This document shows positions 54,217 through 63,253 of a DNA stretch of 64,000 bases, piece by piece; position 1 is the stretch's first letter, and each line of letters opens with the position of its first letter. A program made the translations under genes and the position numbers. Below the pieces are notes generated by a model. It was given only the letters and a program-made list of their open reading frames with translations, ran no database searches and had not been told where the DNA came from. Source of the DNA: Hoeflea_A sp040932035 (GTDB taxonomy: Bacteria; Pseudomonadota; Alphaproteobacteria; Rhizobiales; Rhizobiaceae); NCBI RefSeq assembly GCF_040932035.1, contig NZ_JBFRBB010000001.1, forward strand, positions 310,001 through 374,000, given 5' to 3'.

Positions 54217-56037
54217 CTATCGCCTGCCGAACAGCCTTTCGATATCCGACAATTTCAATTCTATATAGGTGGGGCGGCCATGATTGCACTGCCCGGAGCC
54301 CGGTGTCGATTCCATTTGCCGCAGCAGGCTGTTCATTTCTTCCGCGGTCAGGCGTCGCCCGGAGCGTACCGATCCGTGACATGCCATAGTGGCGGCAACG
54401 TAGTCAATCCTTGCCTTCAACCCGCCCGCATCGTCCCATTCGGCAACCTCGTCGGCCAGTTGGCGAACCAGCCCGGCGGCATCGATTTCTCCGAGTATGG
54501 CCGGCGTCTCGCGCACCGCGATTGCGCCGGGGCCGAAACGTTCAATTGTAAGCCCAAGCTGCGCAAGCTCTTCGCCATGGATCATCAGCCGGTCGCAATC
54601 CTCCTCCGGAAGATCGACGATTTCGGGAATGAGCAGAACCTGTGATGAAACGGTGCGTGCATGCAGCGACTGTTTCAGGCTTTCATAGACCAGGCGTTCA
54701 TGGGCCGCGTGCTGGTCGACGATAACCAGCCCGTCGCCGGTCTGCGCGACGATGTAGTTTTCATGAAGCTGGGCCCTTGCCGCGCCCAACGGGAACCCGG
54801 CTTCGGTTTCATCGCCCACAACGGTGGAAACCGGCGCGGCTTCGCTGCGGGCCGAGGGACCCGAAAATGCATCAAAGGTGCTTTGGGTATTTTCCGAAAA
54901 GCCGTTTACCGGGACCGCTTCCTGCGGCCTGAATGGCGAGGACGCCAGATCGTAATTTGCCGCGCCCGGCATGCTGCCGTGCCGAGTGTTCGAAGCGAAT
55001 TCAGGGCGGAAGGCGGATACCATGTCGCGGGCGCCGACGCTGGAAGCACGATCGCCGTGCTGAGTCAGCGCCTCACGGATTGCACCGACAATGAGACCGC
55101 GCAGCAGTCCGGGATCGCGGAAGCGGACATCGGCTTTGGCGGGGTGCACATTGACGTCGACGAATGCGGGATCGAGTGTGATCGAAAGAACGGCGACCGG
55201 ATAGCGTCCACGGGGGATCGTGTCGGCATAGGCGCCCCTGAGTGCCGACAGGATCAGCTTGTCTTGAACCGGACGGCCGTTGACGAAGGCATATTGCTGC
55301 AGCGAATTGGCGCGGTTGTAGGTTGGAACGCACGCATAGCCGGTCAGGCGGACATCTTCCCGCACGGCATCGATTGCAATGGCGTTGTCGGCAAATTCCT
55401 TGCCGAGCACCTGGCCGATGCGCGCCAGCTTGTCTTCGCCCGTCGCCGGATATTCAATCGTCGTGCGGTCCGTGCCCGACAGCGCCAGGCGGACTTCCGG
55501 AAATGCAATTGCAATGCGCTTGAACACTTCAGTAATCGCGCCAGTTTCCGCGCGGTCGCTTTTCAGAAATTTCAGCCGCGCCGGCGTTGCGTAGAATATA
55601 TCGCGTACCTCGACCACGGTTCCGCGGTTGGCCGCCGCCGGGCGTACCGGCTCTGTCGCGCCACCCGAAACACGCACCTCGTAGCCACTGTCCGCGTCCC
55701 CGGTTCTGCTCTGGATGCGCAATTTCGCGACCGATCCGATGGAGGGTAGGGCCTCGCCGCGAAATCCGAGTGTTGCGATACTGTCGAGGTCGTCGGTGAT
55801 TTTGGAGGTGCAATGCCGCTGGACCGCCAGACCAAGATCGTTGGGCGTCATGCCACAGCCGTCGTCCGTCACGCGCACCAGTGCCTTACCGCCCCCCGCC
55901 GTTGCCACCTCGATGCGGGTCGCACCGGCGTCGATGGCGTTTTCAACCAGTTCCTTGACGACGCTGGCCGGCCGCTCGATCACTTCGCCGGCCGCGATCT
56001 GGTTGATAAGCGTTTCTGAAAGATGCCTGACTGTCAT
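54217..56037 (-). CDS. mutL: DNA mismatch repair protein MutL
   Basis: 606 aa. GHKL ATPase motifs lie at the N-terminus: AAGEVIERPASVVKELVENA (about residues 16-35, with the catalytic Glu), VTDDGCGM, and TLGFRGEALPSIG. The C-terminal dimerisation domain has QTGDGLVIVDQHAAHERLVYE split at DQHAAHER and lacks a clear DQHAx2Ex4E endonuclease site, although DQHAAHERLVYE is close to it: D-Q-H-A-A-H-E with a further Glu. MutL couples MutS mismatch recognition to repair. ATG 56037 is preferred over an upstream frame start at 56085. Confidence 0.95.
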   Translation of the reverse strand: MTVRHLSETLINQIAAGEVIERPASVVKELVENAIDAGATRIEVATAGGGKALVRVTDDGCGMTPNDLGLAVQRHCTSKITDDLDSIATLGFRGEALPSIGSVAKLRIQSRTGDADSGYEVRVSGGATEPVRPAAANRGTVVEVRDIFYATPARLKFLKSDRAETGAITEVFKRIAIAFPEVRLALSGTDRTTIEYPATGEDKLARIGQVLGKEFADNAIAIDAVREDVRLTGYACVPTYNRANSLQQYAFVNGRPVQDKLILSALRGAYADTIPRGRYPVAVLSITLDPAFVDVNVHPAKADVRFRDPGLLRGLIVGAIREALTQHGDRASSVGARDMVSAFRPEFASNTRHGSMPGAANYDLASSPFRPQEAVPVNGFSENTQSTFDAFSGPSARSEAAPVSTVVGDETEAGFPLGAARAQLHENYIVAQTGDGLVIVDQHAAHERLVYESLKQSLHARTVSSQVLLIPEIVDLPEEDCDRLMIHGEELAQLGLTIERFGPGAIAVRETPAILGEIDAAGLVRQLADEVAEWDDAGGLKARIDYVAATMACHGSVRSGRRLTAEEMNSLLRQMESTPGSGQCNHGRPTYIELKLSDIERLFGRR

Positions 56038-56103
56038 TAGCTGATAATCCCGGATTCGGGTGGCCAAGAAAAGACGTGAGGTCATATTCCTGCCAAGATT
56101 TTC

Positions 56104-56126
56104 TTGCTATTAAGAATTATTCGCAA
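56104..56126. promoter_or_regulatory. Mur/Fur-like metal box upstream of the Mn transporter
   Basis: A 23-base imperfect palindrome with outer arms TTGC (56104-56107) and GCAA (56123-56126), matching its own reverse complement at 17 of 23 positions, lies 64 bases before the metal-binding protein start. The AT-rich TTGC...GCAA form resembles the Mur/Fur boxes of rhizobial sit operons. It also lies 67 bases from the divergent mutL start. Confidence 0.5.
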
Positions 56127-56189
56127 TAAAAGAAGTTTCAACCTCAACGCGGCATGGTGTTGCCATGCCTATTTTTCTGGAGTTTTTGC

Positions 56190-57158
56190 ATGGCATTGCG
56201 TCGCATTCTGGCCCTTGGGGGCATTCTTGTCGCGCTGCTTGCGTTCGCGCTTCCCGCCACCGGTGTGCGGGCGGCAGACAAGCTGAAGGTTGTCGCCACG
56301 GTCTCCATGATCGGTGATGTCCTGACGGCTATTTCGGGTGATCGCGCCGAGGTCACGACGTTGATGGGAGAGGGCGTCGATCCGCATCTCTACCGGCAGA
56401 CCCAGTCGGACATCGCGGCGATGGTGCGCGCCGACGCGGTATTCTGGAACGGCCTGTATCTTGAAGCGCAGCTTGAGGAATTCCTTGAAAAACTGGCCAA
56501 ACGCAAGCCGGTTTTTGCGATCGGTGAAGCCGTTCCCGAGGATCTGCGCATTTCGAGCATCACCTATTCCGATCGCTACGATCCGCATATCTGGATGACG
56601 CCGGAACTGTGGCGCCATGCGGTTAAGGCAGCACGCGACGCGCTGATCGAACTCGATCCGGAAGGCGCCGATACCTACACCGCCAATACCGAAATCTATC
56701 TGGACAACATGGACACGCTGGCGGCTTTCGCCCGCGACAGCCTTGCAACGGTTCCTGAAGACAAGCGCGTGCTTGTTACCGCGCATGATGCCTTTGGCTA
56801 TTTCGGCCGTACCTATGGTTTCGATGTAATCGGCATTCAGGGACTTTCAACCGAGAGCGAAGCAGGCCTGCAGCGGGTGGATGAAATTGTCAGCCTCATT
56901 GTCGACCGCGACATTCAGGCTATTTTCGTTGAAACCTCCGTGCCCGAGCGCAACGTGCGCGCATTGATAGAAGGTGCCGCCGCGCGTGGCCACACGGTGG
57001 TTGTCGGCGGCCAGCTCTTTTCGGATGCGATGGGCTCTGCCGGCACATACACCGGCACCTATATTGGCATGATCGACTCCAATGTCACAGTCATCACCAA
57101 CGCTCTCGGCGGAACGGCGCCGGTCGCCGGTCTCAACGGCAAACTGGTCGGGAGCTGA
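56190..57158 (+). CDS. Metal ABC transporter substrate-binding protein (manganese type)
   Basis: 322 aa with a signal peptide (LALGGILVALLAFALPATG, ending near residue 29 at VRAAD). Cluster A-I metal-binding residues are visible as His in GVDPHLY, His in YDPHIWM, Glu in FVETSVPE, and Asp in GMIDSN. The His-His-Glu-Asp set is that of Mn-binding PsaA/SitA-type proteins rather than His-rich ZnuA, which also has a His-rich loop not seen here. GGAG precedes ATG 56190. First gene of a four-gene transporter operon. Confidence 0.92.
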   Translation: MALRRILALGGILVALLAFALPATGVRAADKLKVVATVSMIGDVLTAISGDRAEVTTLMGEGVDPHLYRQTQSDIAAMVRADAVFWNGLYLEAQLEEFLEKLAKRKPVFAIGEAVPEDLRISSITYSDRYDPHIWMTPELWRHAVKAARDALIELDPEGADTYTANTEIYLDNMDTLAAFARDSLATVPEDKRVLVTAHDAFGYFGRTYGFDVIGIQGLSTESEAGLQRVDEIVSLIVDRDIQAIFVETSVPERNVRALIEGAAARGHTVVVGGQLFSDAMGSAGTYTGTYIGMIDSNVTVITNALGGTAPVAGLNGKLVGS

Positions 57159-57159
57159 C

Positions 57160-57927
57160 ATGAATATTCACAATACGGATGCCGGAGCGGCGCTGAAGGT
57201 GCGCGGACTGTCAGTTGCCTATGGTGACAAACCGGCCCTGTCATCCGTGGATGCGGTTTTCCAGCAAGGGCGCATGAGTTCCATTGTCGGACCAAACGGC
57301 GCCGGTAAGTCGACAATGCTGAAGGCTGCGATGGGTATCATCCCGGCAATCAGCGGTGATGCGCAATTCTTCGGCCGGCCACTTGATGAAGCGCGCAGCA
57401 GGGTGGCCTATGTGCCGCAGCGTGCCAGCGTAGACTGGGATTTTCCGGCAACCGTTATCGATGTTGTCATGATGGGGCTCTATCGCAGCCTCGGGCCGTT
57501 TCGCCTGATCGGCCGCACGCAGCGTGAATTCGCCCTCGGTTGCCTGGAGGAAGTTGACATGGCTTCGCTGGCAAACCGTCAGATAGGACAGCTTTCAGGC
57601 GGCCAGCAGCAACGTGTGTTCATCGCCCGCGCGCTTGCGCAAAGGGCTGATCTGCTGCTGCTCGACGAACCCTTTGCCGGGGTTGATGCCGCCACCGAAA
57701 AAACCATCATCACGCTGCTTAAAAAACTTGTTGCAGAGGGCGGCACGGCCGTTGCCGTGCACCATGACCTTTCCACCGTCACAGCCTATTTTGACGATGT
57801 GCTCATTCTCAACGTGCGCCGCATCGCCAACGGCCCGGTCGAAAAAGCTTTCACCGATGCCAACCTTGCCGAAGCCTATGGCGGGCGTCTGGCGCAGGCC
57901 GTGCCGGTGCTGCAGGAAACGGTCTGA
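57160..57927 (+). CDS. Metal ABC transporter ATP-binding protein
   Basis: 255 aa. Walker A is GPNGAGKST (about residues 46-54), the Q-loop is in YVPQRASVDWDFP (a stretch common to Mn/Zn ATPases), the signature is LSGGQQQR and Walker B is LLLLDEPFAG. It powers uptake through the two permeases encoded next. ATG 57160 overlaps the stop of the binding-protein gene by one base or follows it directly; GGGAG is at good spacing. Confidence 0.95.
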   Translation: MNIHNTDAGAALKVRGLSVAYGDKPALSSVDAVFQQGRMSSIVGPNGAGKSTMLKAAMGIIPAISGDAQFFGRPLDEARSRVAYVPQRASVDWDFPATVIDVVMMGLYRSLGPFRLIGRTQREFALGCLEEVDMASLANRQIGQLSGGQQQRVFIARALAQRADLLLLDEPFAGVDAATEKTIITLLKKLVAEGGTAVAVHHDLSTVTAYFDDVLILNVRRIANGPVEKAFTDANLAEAYGGRLAQAVPVLQETV

Positions 57928-57932
57928 ACGGC

Positions 57933-59159
57933 ATGATCGACGTATCGGCATTCGTCAACGCGCTGACATTCAACGCCGGTTACAACACGGCCATCGTCGC
58001 GATTGGTGCGGTGCTGCTTGGCTGGGCCGGCGGGACGGTGGGAACATTCCTGCTGCTGCGACAGCGTTCGCTCGTCTCCGATGCACTCAGCCACGCGACC
58101 CTGCCGGGTGTCGGCATTGCATTCCTGGTTATGGCCTGGTTTGGCGGATCCGGGCGGTTTCTGCCCGGCCTTCTCATTGGAGCGGCAATTAGCGCCATGA
58201 TTGGCCTTGCCAGCGTCGAGTGGCTGACACGGCGTACGCGGTTGAAATCCGACGCCGCGATCGGCGCTGTCCTGTCATCATTTTTCGGCCTTGGCGTCGT
58301 TCTGCTGACGGTTATCCAGTCATTGGGAATCGGCCGACAGGCCGGCATCGGCAGTTTCCTGCTCGGCTCGACATCCGGCATGCTGCGCAATGAGGCAATC
58401 ACGCTTGCCGTTCTCGCCCTCGGCGTCGCGCTGTTGGTTTTTGTCTTTCGCCGCCAGCTGACACTTGTGTGTTTTGACGAGACTTTTGCCCGCACCTCCG
58501 GCATCGACATCCGCCGGACCGATCTCATGCTGATGTTCCTCGTCATGGCCGTCACCGTGACCGGATTGCGCGTGGTCGGGCTTATTTTGGTGGTCGCACT
58601 GCTCATCATCCCCCCTGTCGCAGCGCGCTTTTGGACCGACAAGACGAGTACGATGGTGCTCGTGAGTGGCCTTATCGGGGCTGTTTCAGGATTTATCGGC
58701 ACGGCGCTGTCGGCTTCGGTTCCGAACTTCCCGGCAGGTCCCGTCATCGTGCTGGTCGCGGCCTGCCTGTTTGTGTTGTCATTGCTGTTTGCACCGGCAA
58801 GGGGCGTATTTTACGGTCTCTATCGCGCACGCGCCTTCTCCCGCAAGGTTCACCGGCGCCAGGGGCTTCTCGCCATTTTGAGGGGCGAGGCGATCTATGA
58901 CGGTGACACGATCAAGGTGCTGAAGGCGGAACGCTTCATCCGCGCCGACGGAACACCGACAAGGGTCGGGCTGGAAGCTGCTGAAAATGCGGCGCGCGAG
59001 GAAGCGCTTTGGACCATATATCTGCGTGACAATCCCGACGCGGCCTACCGCGCGGCACGCATGCGGCTCGATCCGATTGCTGAGCGCCTGACAACCGGCG
59101 AGATAGCGGAACTGGAAAAGCAGTTCTCCGCGCCGGCCGGCGTGCTTCCGGCGCAATAG
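57933..59159 (+). CDS. Metal ABC transporter permease with C-terminal DtxR-like domain
   Basis: 408 aa, about 120 longer than a usual permease of this ABC-3 family. Residues 1-285 form the eight- or nine-helix membrane domain, with the family signature LGWAGGTVGTFLLLRQRSLV split at LLRQRSL, then SDALSHATLPGVG. From about residue 300 a soluble tail has LLAILRGEAIY, a TPTRVGLEAAENAAREEALW block, and a C-terminal helix. This resembles the metal-sensing and dimerisation region of DtxR/MntR repressors. Fused forms of this kind occur in manganese/iron transporters; the tail may sense the transported metal and gate transport. Confidence 0.88.
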   Translation: MIDVSAFVNALTFNAGYNTAIVAIGAVLLGWAGGTVGTFLLLRQRSLVSDALSHATLPGVGIAFLVMAWFGGSGRFLPGLLIGAAISAMIGLASVEWLTRRTRLKSDAAIGAVLSSFFGLGVVLLTVIQSLGIGRQAGIGSFLLGSTSGMLRNEAITLAVLALGVALLVFVFRRQLTLVCFDETFARTSGIDIRRTDLMLMFLVMAVTVTGLRVVGLILVVALLIIPPVAARFWTDKTSTMVLVSGLIGAVSGFIGTALSASVPNFPAGPVIVLVAACLFVLSLLFAPARGVFYGLYRARAFSRKVHRRQGLLAILRGEAIYDGDTIKVLKAERFIRADGTPTRVGLEAAENAAREEALWTIYLRDNPDAAYRAARMRLDPIAERLTTGEIAELEKQFSAPAGVLPAQ

Positions 59160-59169
59160 GGGAAACGTT

Positions 59170-60084
59170 ATGGATGGGCTCTATATCGGACTTGTTCTCG
59201 TTCCCATGCTCATCGGCGTGCTGGCCGCGATTTCCTGTGCACTGCTTGGCAATTTCCTGGTACTGCGCAAACAGAGCCTCATGGGCGATGCGGTAAGCCA
59301 TGTGGTTCTTCCCGGCATTGTCATTGCCTTCATTTTCACCGGGTCCATGTCGGTGGGTCCGATGCTTCTTGGTGCCGCCGCCGCAGCGTTGATTTCGGCC
59401 CTGTTGATTGAGCTCGTGCGAAATCTCGGCAAAGTGGAGCCGGGTGCCGCCATGGGGGTTGTCTTCACCGCTCTGTTCGCCCTTGGTGTCGTGCTGCTCG
59501 AGCAAAGCGACACCCGTGATATTCATTTTGATGTTGAACATGCGCTCTATGGAAACCTGGAGAGCCTTGTATGGCTTTCCGGGATGGATGCCGCCTCGCT
59601 GTTGGACCCTGAAGCCCTCGCGGATTTGCCGCCGCAGCTGGGCCGGCTGGCTCTGGCGCTGGTCGCGGTGGTTGCTTTTTTAGTTTTCTTTTGGCGTCAG
59701 CTCGTCGTCTCGACATTCGATCCGGTATTCGCGCATGCATCCGGTGTTCCAGTCCGCTTTGTCGGAGCCGCTTTGATCTCACTTGTCGCCATAGTTGCGG
59801 TGACGGCCTTTGAAGCCGTCGGCGCAATCATCACCATCGCGATGCTGATTTGTCCGGCTGCTGCTGCACGATTGATGACAAACAGGCTGATTCCGCAAAT
59901 TCTGTGGAGCGTATTATTCGCCCTCATATCGGCGGTCGCCGGTTTCTGGGCCGCAGGCAGCGGAATGGAGCTGATCGGCAGCGGATTCAGCGTCAGCGCG
60001 GCCGGCATGATCGCTGCCGTCAGCGGGATTATACTCGCGCTATGCGCCGCCGCTGCGCCTCAGCGCAAAGGCGCGTTGAGCTGA
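59170..60084 (+). CDS. Metal ABC transporter permease
   Basis: 304 aa, the second ABC-3 permease, lacking the extra C-terminal domain. Signatures are LLGNFLVLRKQSLMGDAVSH (about residues 26-45, with the SLMGDAVSH block) and a later VGAIITIAMLICPAAAARL. It starts 10 bases after the upstream permease. Together the four genes form a complete SitABCD/MntABCD-type importer in which the two permeases form a heterodimer. Confidence 0.93.
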   Translation: MDGLYIGLVLVPMLIGVLAAISCALLGNFLVLRKQSLMGDAVSHVVLPGIVIAFIFTGSMSVGPMLLGAAAAALISALLIELVRNLGKVEPGAAMGVVFTALFALGVVLLEQSDTRDIHFDVEHALYGNLESLVWLSGMDAASLLDPEALADLPPQLGRLALALVAVVAFLVFFWRQLVVSTFDPVFAHASGVPVRFVGAALISLVAIVAVTAFEAVGAIITIAMLICPAAAARLMTNRLIPQILWSVLFALISAVAGFWAAGSGMELIGSGFSVSAAGMIAAVSGIILALCAAAAPQRKGALS

Positions 60085-60129
60085 TACGGGCAGACTGCCT
60101 GATCACGTGGAACCTGGTCTGTCGTGCAA

Positions 60130-60157
60130 GCCGATTGGGTTTTATTCCCAAATCGGC
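60130..60157 (+). terminator. Hairpin after the metal transporter operon
   Basis: GCCGATTGGG and CCCAAATCGGC pair with one bulged A around a TTTTATT loop, 45 bases after the last permease stop. No T run follows, so its role as terminator is uncertain. Confidence 0.4.
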
Positions 60158-60301
60158 GGTGAAATTAGCAAAATTTCAATGGGTTGCGGAGCGTCGATAT
60201 AAAAAGAAAAGCTCCCCGATAGGTGTTTTTTAACGAAGCTAGGTCATTCTCCGGCACTGAAAATGGTGTTCCTCCACCATTTAGGGCGCAAGGACGAGGC
60301 A

Positions 60302-61648
60302 ATGTCGGTTGAACTGACCAGCGGTCAATCCAAGACCATGGGTGGAGTGGATGCGGTATCCTATACCGATCCGCTCACCGGCCTTGGCAACCGGGTGCGA
60401 CTGCGCGACAAGATCAGCAAACTCATCCAGGAGCGTTCGCTCGACCCGGCGCCGTTCACCATTGGCCTTGTGAATCTGGATGGTTTCCGCCCCATCAACG
60501 ACCTTTTCGGACACGCCGCAGGCGACGATATTCTTTGCCAGGTAGCGCATCGGCTGCGTGCCTGCATGCCACCTGGGGCTGTGGTCATGCGGCTGGAAAG
60601 CGATGCTTTTGCATTTGTCCTTCCGCTTGTGTTTGACGAGCGTGGCGCTGTAAAGGTAAGCGACCTGTTCAAGGACGTGCTTTCCGCCCCCTATGACCTC
60701 GGCAAGCGCACGGTTCGCCTGTCATCATCTTTCGGTTTTGCGATCTATCCCTATGCCGGTGAGGATTATGCACAATTGATGGAAAGCGCCGATACGGCGC
60801 TGTACAGATCCAAACGCCGCGGCCGCGGCCAGGTCACAGTCTATTCCGTGGATATCGCCGAAGAGATGAAGCGGGCAACGCAGCTCGAACAGGCGTTGCG
60901 CCGGGCGATTATTGCGGATGAGGTGGACGTTCATTTTCAGCCCATCGTTGACATCTCCAACGGCTACCCGATCGGCTTCGAGGCGCTGGCCCGCTGGCAT
61001 GACGACGAACTCGGCTTCGTATCGCCGGCAACGTTCATTCCGCTTGCCGAGGAGCGCGGCATCATCGAACCGCTGACCGAGACAATGCTGAAAAAGGCAG
61101 CGCAGGCGGCGCTAAGCTGGCCGGATGATAAATTCCTTTCGTTCAATCTGTCTTCGGCGCAGCTTGTCGATCCGTCCACGCATGGCAAGATTATGTCGAT
61201 TATCCAGAGTGTCGGGCTCGATCCCCACCGGCTGGAGCTCGAGATCACCGAAACCGCAATGATGGCCGATCCCGATATTGCTAACAGCATCATCGACAGT
61301 CTGCGCGCCGAGGGCGTTTCGATTTCGCTTGATGATTTCGGAACGGGCCAGTCAAGCCTCGGCCGACTGCGGGAAATTGCGCTCGACAAGGTCAAGATCG
61401 ACCGCTCATTCGTATCCGAAATCACCCGCGACCGGCCTTCAGAACACATCATCAAGGCGATTATAGCCCTTTGCGACGGCCTCGACCTGAAAGTCGTCGC
61501 CGAGGGGATTGAGACCTCCGAGCAGGCCGGCAAACTGCTTGAGCTCGGATGTGTCACGGGCCAGGGCTATTTCTACGGCAAACCCATGAGCGCGCTCCAC
61601 ATTCAGGAATATCTTCATTCGATCGGTATTGCACGGACAGCCGTCTGA
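60302..61648 (+). CDS. GGDEF-EAL protein, degenerate GGDEF, intact EAL (c-di-GMP phosphodiesterase)
   Basis: 448 aa, soluble, with no membrane segment or sensor domain. The GGDEF domain (about residues 20-185) starts DPLTGLGNRVRLRD but the active-site motif reads ESDAF at residues 99-103 in place of GGDEF, lacking the Gly pair and the catalytic Glu. The EAL domain (about 195-445) is intact: GFEALARW, LEITETAMM, DDFGTGQSS, KIDRSFV, AEGIET and TGQGYFYGKP. It therefore most likely hydrolyses c-di-GMP to pGpG, with the GGDEF domain as regulatory GTP sensor or scaffold. ATG 60302 follows AAGGA. Confidence 0.93.
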   Translation: MSVELTSGQSKTMGGVDAVSYTDPLTGLGNRVRLRDKISKLIQERSLDPAPFTIGLVNLDGFRPINDLFGHAAGDDILCQVAHRLRACMPPGAVVMRLESDAFAFVLPLVFDERGAVKVSDLFKDVLSAPYDLGKRTVRLSSSFGFAIYPYAGEDYAQLMESADTALYRSKRRGRGQVTVYSVDIAEEMKRATQLEQALRRAIIADEVDVHFQPIVDISNGYPIGFEALARWHDDELGFVSPATFIPLAEERGIIEPLTETMLKKAAQAALSWPDDKFLSFNLSSAQLVDPSTHGKIMSIIQSVGLDPHRLELEITETAMMADPDIANSIIDSLRAEGVSISLDDFGTGQSSLGRLREIALDKVKIDRSFVSEITRDRPSEHIIKAIIALCDGLDLKVVAEGIETSEQAGKLLELGCVTGQGYFYGKPMSALHIQEYLHSIGIARTAV

Positions 61649-61786
61649 ACTGTTCTCCATTCCTGTGTCATTTCGACCCCATTGACGTTGGAATCGGCAA
61701 TTTTGCCGTTTTGGGTATGATGGCGCCGCGACTTAACGTATTTAATGCCCGCAAACTGTTTGTCGGATTATGAAACGTGCCAACGT

Positions 61787-62494
61787 ATGCAGGATTTCGC
61801 CGCATCATTCTTTGAAGCCTTCCGGCTGGTTCTCGGGTTGAACCCCGGGCTTTTGGAGATTGTCTGGCTTTCGCTGAAAGTCAGTATGACGGCCGTGATC
61901 ATTGCCGCCGTTGTCGGTCTTCCAATCGGCGCATTTCTCGCCGTTTCCCGGTTTCCCGGGCGCGGCATCGTCATTGTCACCGTCACCGCGTTAATGGGCC
62001 TGCCGCCCGTCGTCGTCGGTCTGGTGGTTTATCTGCTGCTTTCAAATGCAGGGGCGCTCGGCCCCTTGCAATTGCTCTACACGCCCACGGCCATGATCAT
62101 TGCACAGACCATCTTGGTCGTGCCGATAATCGCGGCGCTGGCCCGCCAGACGCTCGAAGACCTGAATGCGGAATACCGCGATCAGCTCATGCTGTTCGGT
62201 CTTGGCAGCCTGGCCCGTCTGCGCACCCTCTTATGGGAGGGCCGCTACAGCCTCATGACGGCATTTCTGGCCGGTTTCGGCCGTGCCATAGCGGAGGTCG
62301 GTGCGGTAATCATCGTCGGCGGCAACATCAATCACGTGACCCGCGTCATGACCACGGCAATCGCCCTGGAAACATCCAAGGGTAATCTCGCGCTGGCGCT
62401 TGGGCTGGGCATCATCCTCGTTATCATGGCCTTTGTCATCAATGCGTTGGTTTTCGTTCTGCGCGCCGCGGCTGAAAGATCCGCCTATGCATGA
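61787..62494 (+). CDS. tupB: Tungstate ABC transporter permease TupB
   Basis: 235 aa with five or six membrane helices. The sequence FRLVLGLNPGLLEIVWLSLK split at NPGLLEIV, VGLVVYLLLSNAGALG and the EAA-type loop LARLRTLLWEGRYSLMTAFL identify a TupB-like inner-membrane permease. It works with the TupC ATPase and periplasmic TupA to import tungstate. ATG 61787 is chosen over an upstream frame start at 61745. It overlaps tupC by 8 bases. The 138 bases before it hold no recognisable Moco/Tuco riboswitch. Confidence 0.9.
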   Translation: MQDFAASFFEAFRLVLGLNPGLLEIVWLSLKVSMTAVIIAAVVGLPIGAFLAVSRFPGRGIVIVTVTALMGLPPVVVGLVVYLLLSNAGALGPLQLLYTPTAMIIAQTILVVPIIAALARQTLEDLNAEYRDQLMLFGLGSLARLRTLLWEGRYSLMTAFLAGFGRAIAEVGAVIIVGGNINHVTRVMTTAIALETSKGNLALALGLGIILVIMAFVINALVFVLRAAAERSAYA

Positions 62495-63242
62495 TCCTGT
62501 TCGCTCGGGGCTGCAGGCCGGAACAAAGCCTATATTGCCGGTCACTGCGGAACGGCTCTTCGTGCGGCGCAAGGGCAGGGTATTGCTCGACGTAGAAAAA
62601 CTGACAATCGGCGGTGGCGGCACAACGGTGCTTGTCGGCCCGAACGGTGCCGGCAAATCCCTGCTGCTCAAGGTTCTTGCAGCTCTGAGGCAGCCGGATA
62701 CGGGGCGCGTGTTGTGGAACGGTGTTCCGCCGGACCGCCAGCGCTATAGCCGTTTCGGCATGGTATTGCAGACACCTGTGCTGCTTCGACGAACCGTTCG
62801 GTCGAATATCGAATTCGCACTGCGCGCGGTCGGCTGCAATGGTTCAGAAGCCCGTCAACGGGCGCAGTCCGCCTTGGAGACGGCGCGGCTGCTGCCGCTG
62901 GCCAACGCATCCGCACGGGTGCTTTCGGGTGGCGAAATGCAGCGCCTCGCGCTTGCGCGTGCGCTGGCGACCGGACCCGATCTTCTGTTTCTCGACGAGC
63001 CGACATCAAGCCTTGATCCGGCTTCGATGCAGACAATCGAGGCGATGGTCCAGACCGCCAGCAAGGACGGCATGCGCATCGTGCTCATCGCCCATGATCT
63101 GGCCCAGGCACGGCGCCTCGGCGACGAGATCATTCTCATGCATCACGGCAAAATCGTCGAGCGAGCGCCGACCCTTCCGTTTTTCCAGTCTCCGGGAACC
63201 GAAGAGGCAAGGGCATTCATCGCCGGTAAGATATTGGTTTAA
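62487..63242 (+). CDS. tupC: Tungstate ABC transporter ATP-binding protein TupC
   Basis: 251 aa. Walker A is GPNGAGKSLL (about residues 52-61), the Q-loop region is FGMVLQTPVLLRRTV, the ABC signature is LSGGEMQR and Walker B is LLFLDEPTSS with a nearby His in IAHDLAQA. It energises tungstate uptake. The start ATG 62487 overlaps the tupB stop, showing translational coupling, and tupA follows after 11 bases. Confidence 0.92.
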   Translation: MHDPVRSGLQAGTKPILPVTAERLFVRRKGRVLLDVEKLTIGGGGTTVLVGPNGAGKSLLLKVLAALRQPDTGRVLWNGVPPDRQRYSRFGMVLQTPVLLRRTVRSNIEFALRAVGCNGSEARQRAQSALETARLLPLANASARVLSGGEMQRLALARALATGPDLLFLDEPTSSLDPASMQTIEAMVQTASKDGMRIVLIAHDLAQARRLGDEIILMHHGKIVERAPTLPFFQSPGTEEARAFIAGKILV

Positions 63243-63253
63243 CAGGAGGTACT

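Noticed and set aside
54661..55749. Open frame of 362 codons on the plus strand
   Set aside because: Antisense to mutL; Arg/Gly-rich shadow frame.
61649..61786. Possible molybdenum/tungsten cofactor riboswitch before tupB
   Set aside because: The short gap lacks the multi-helix structure of the Moco/Tuco motif; only a small palindrome is seen.
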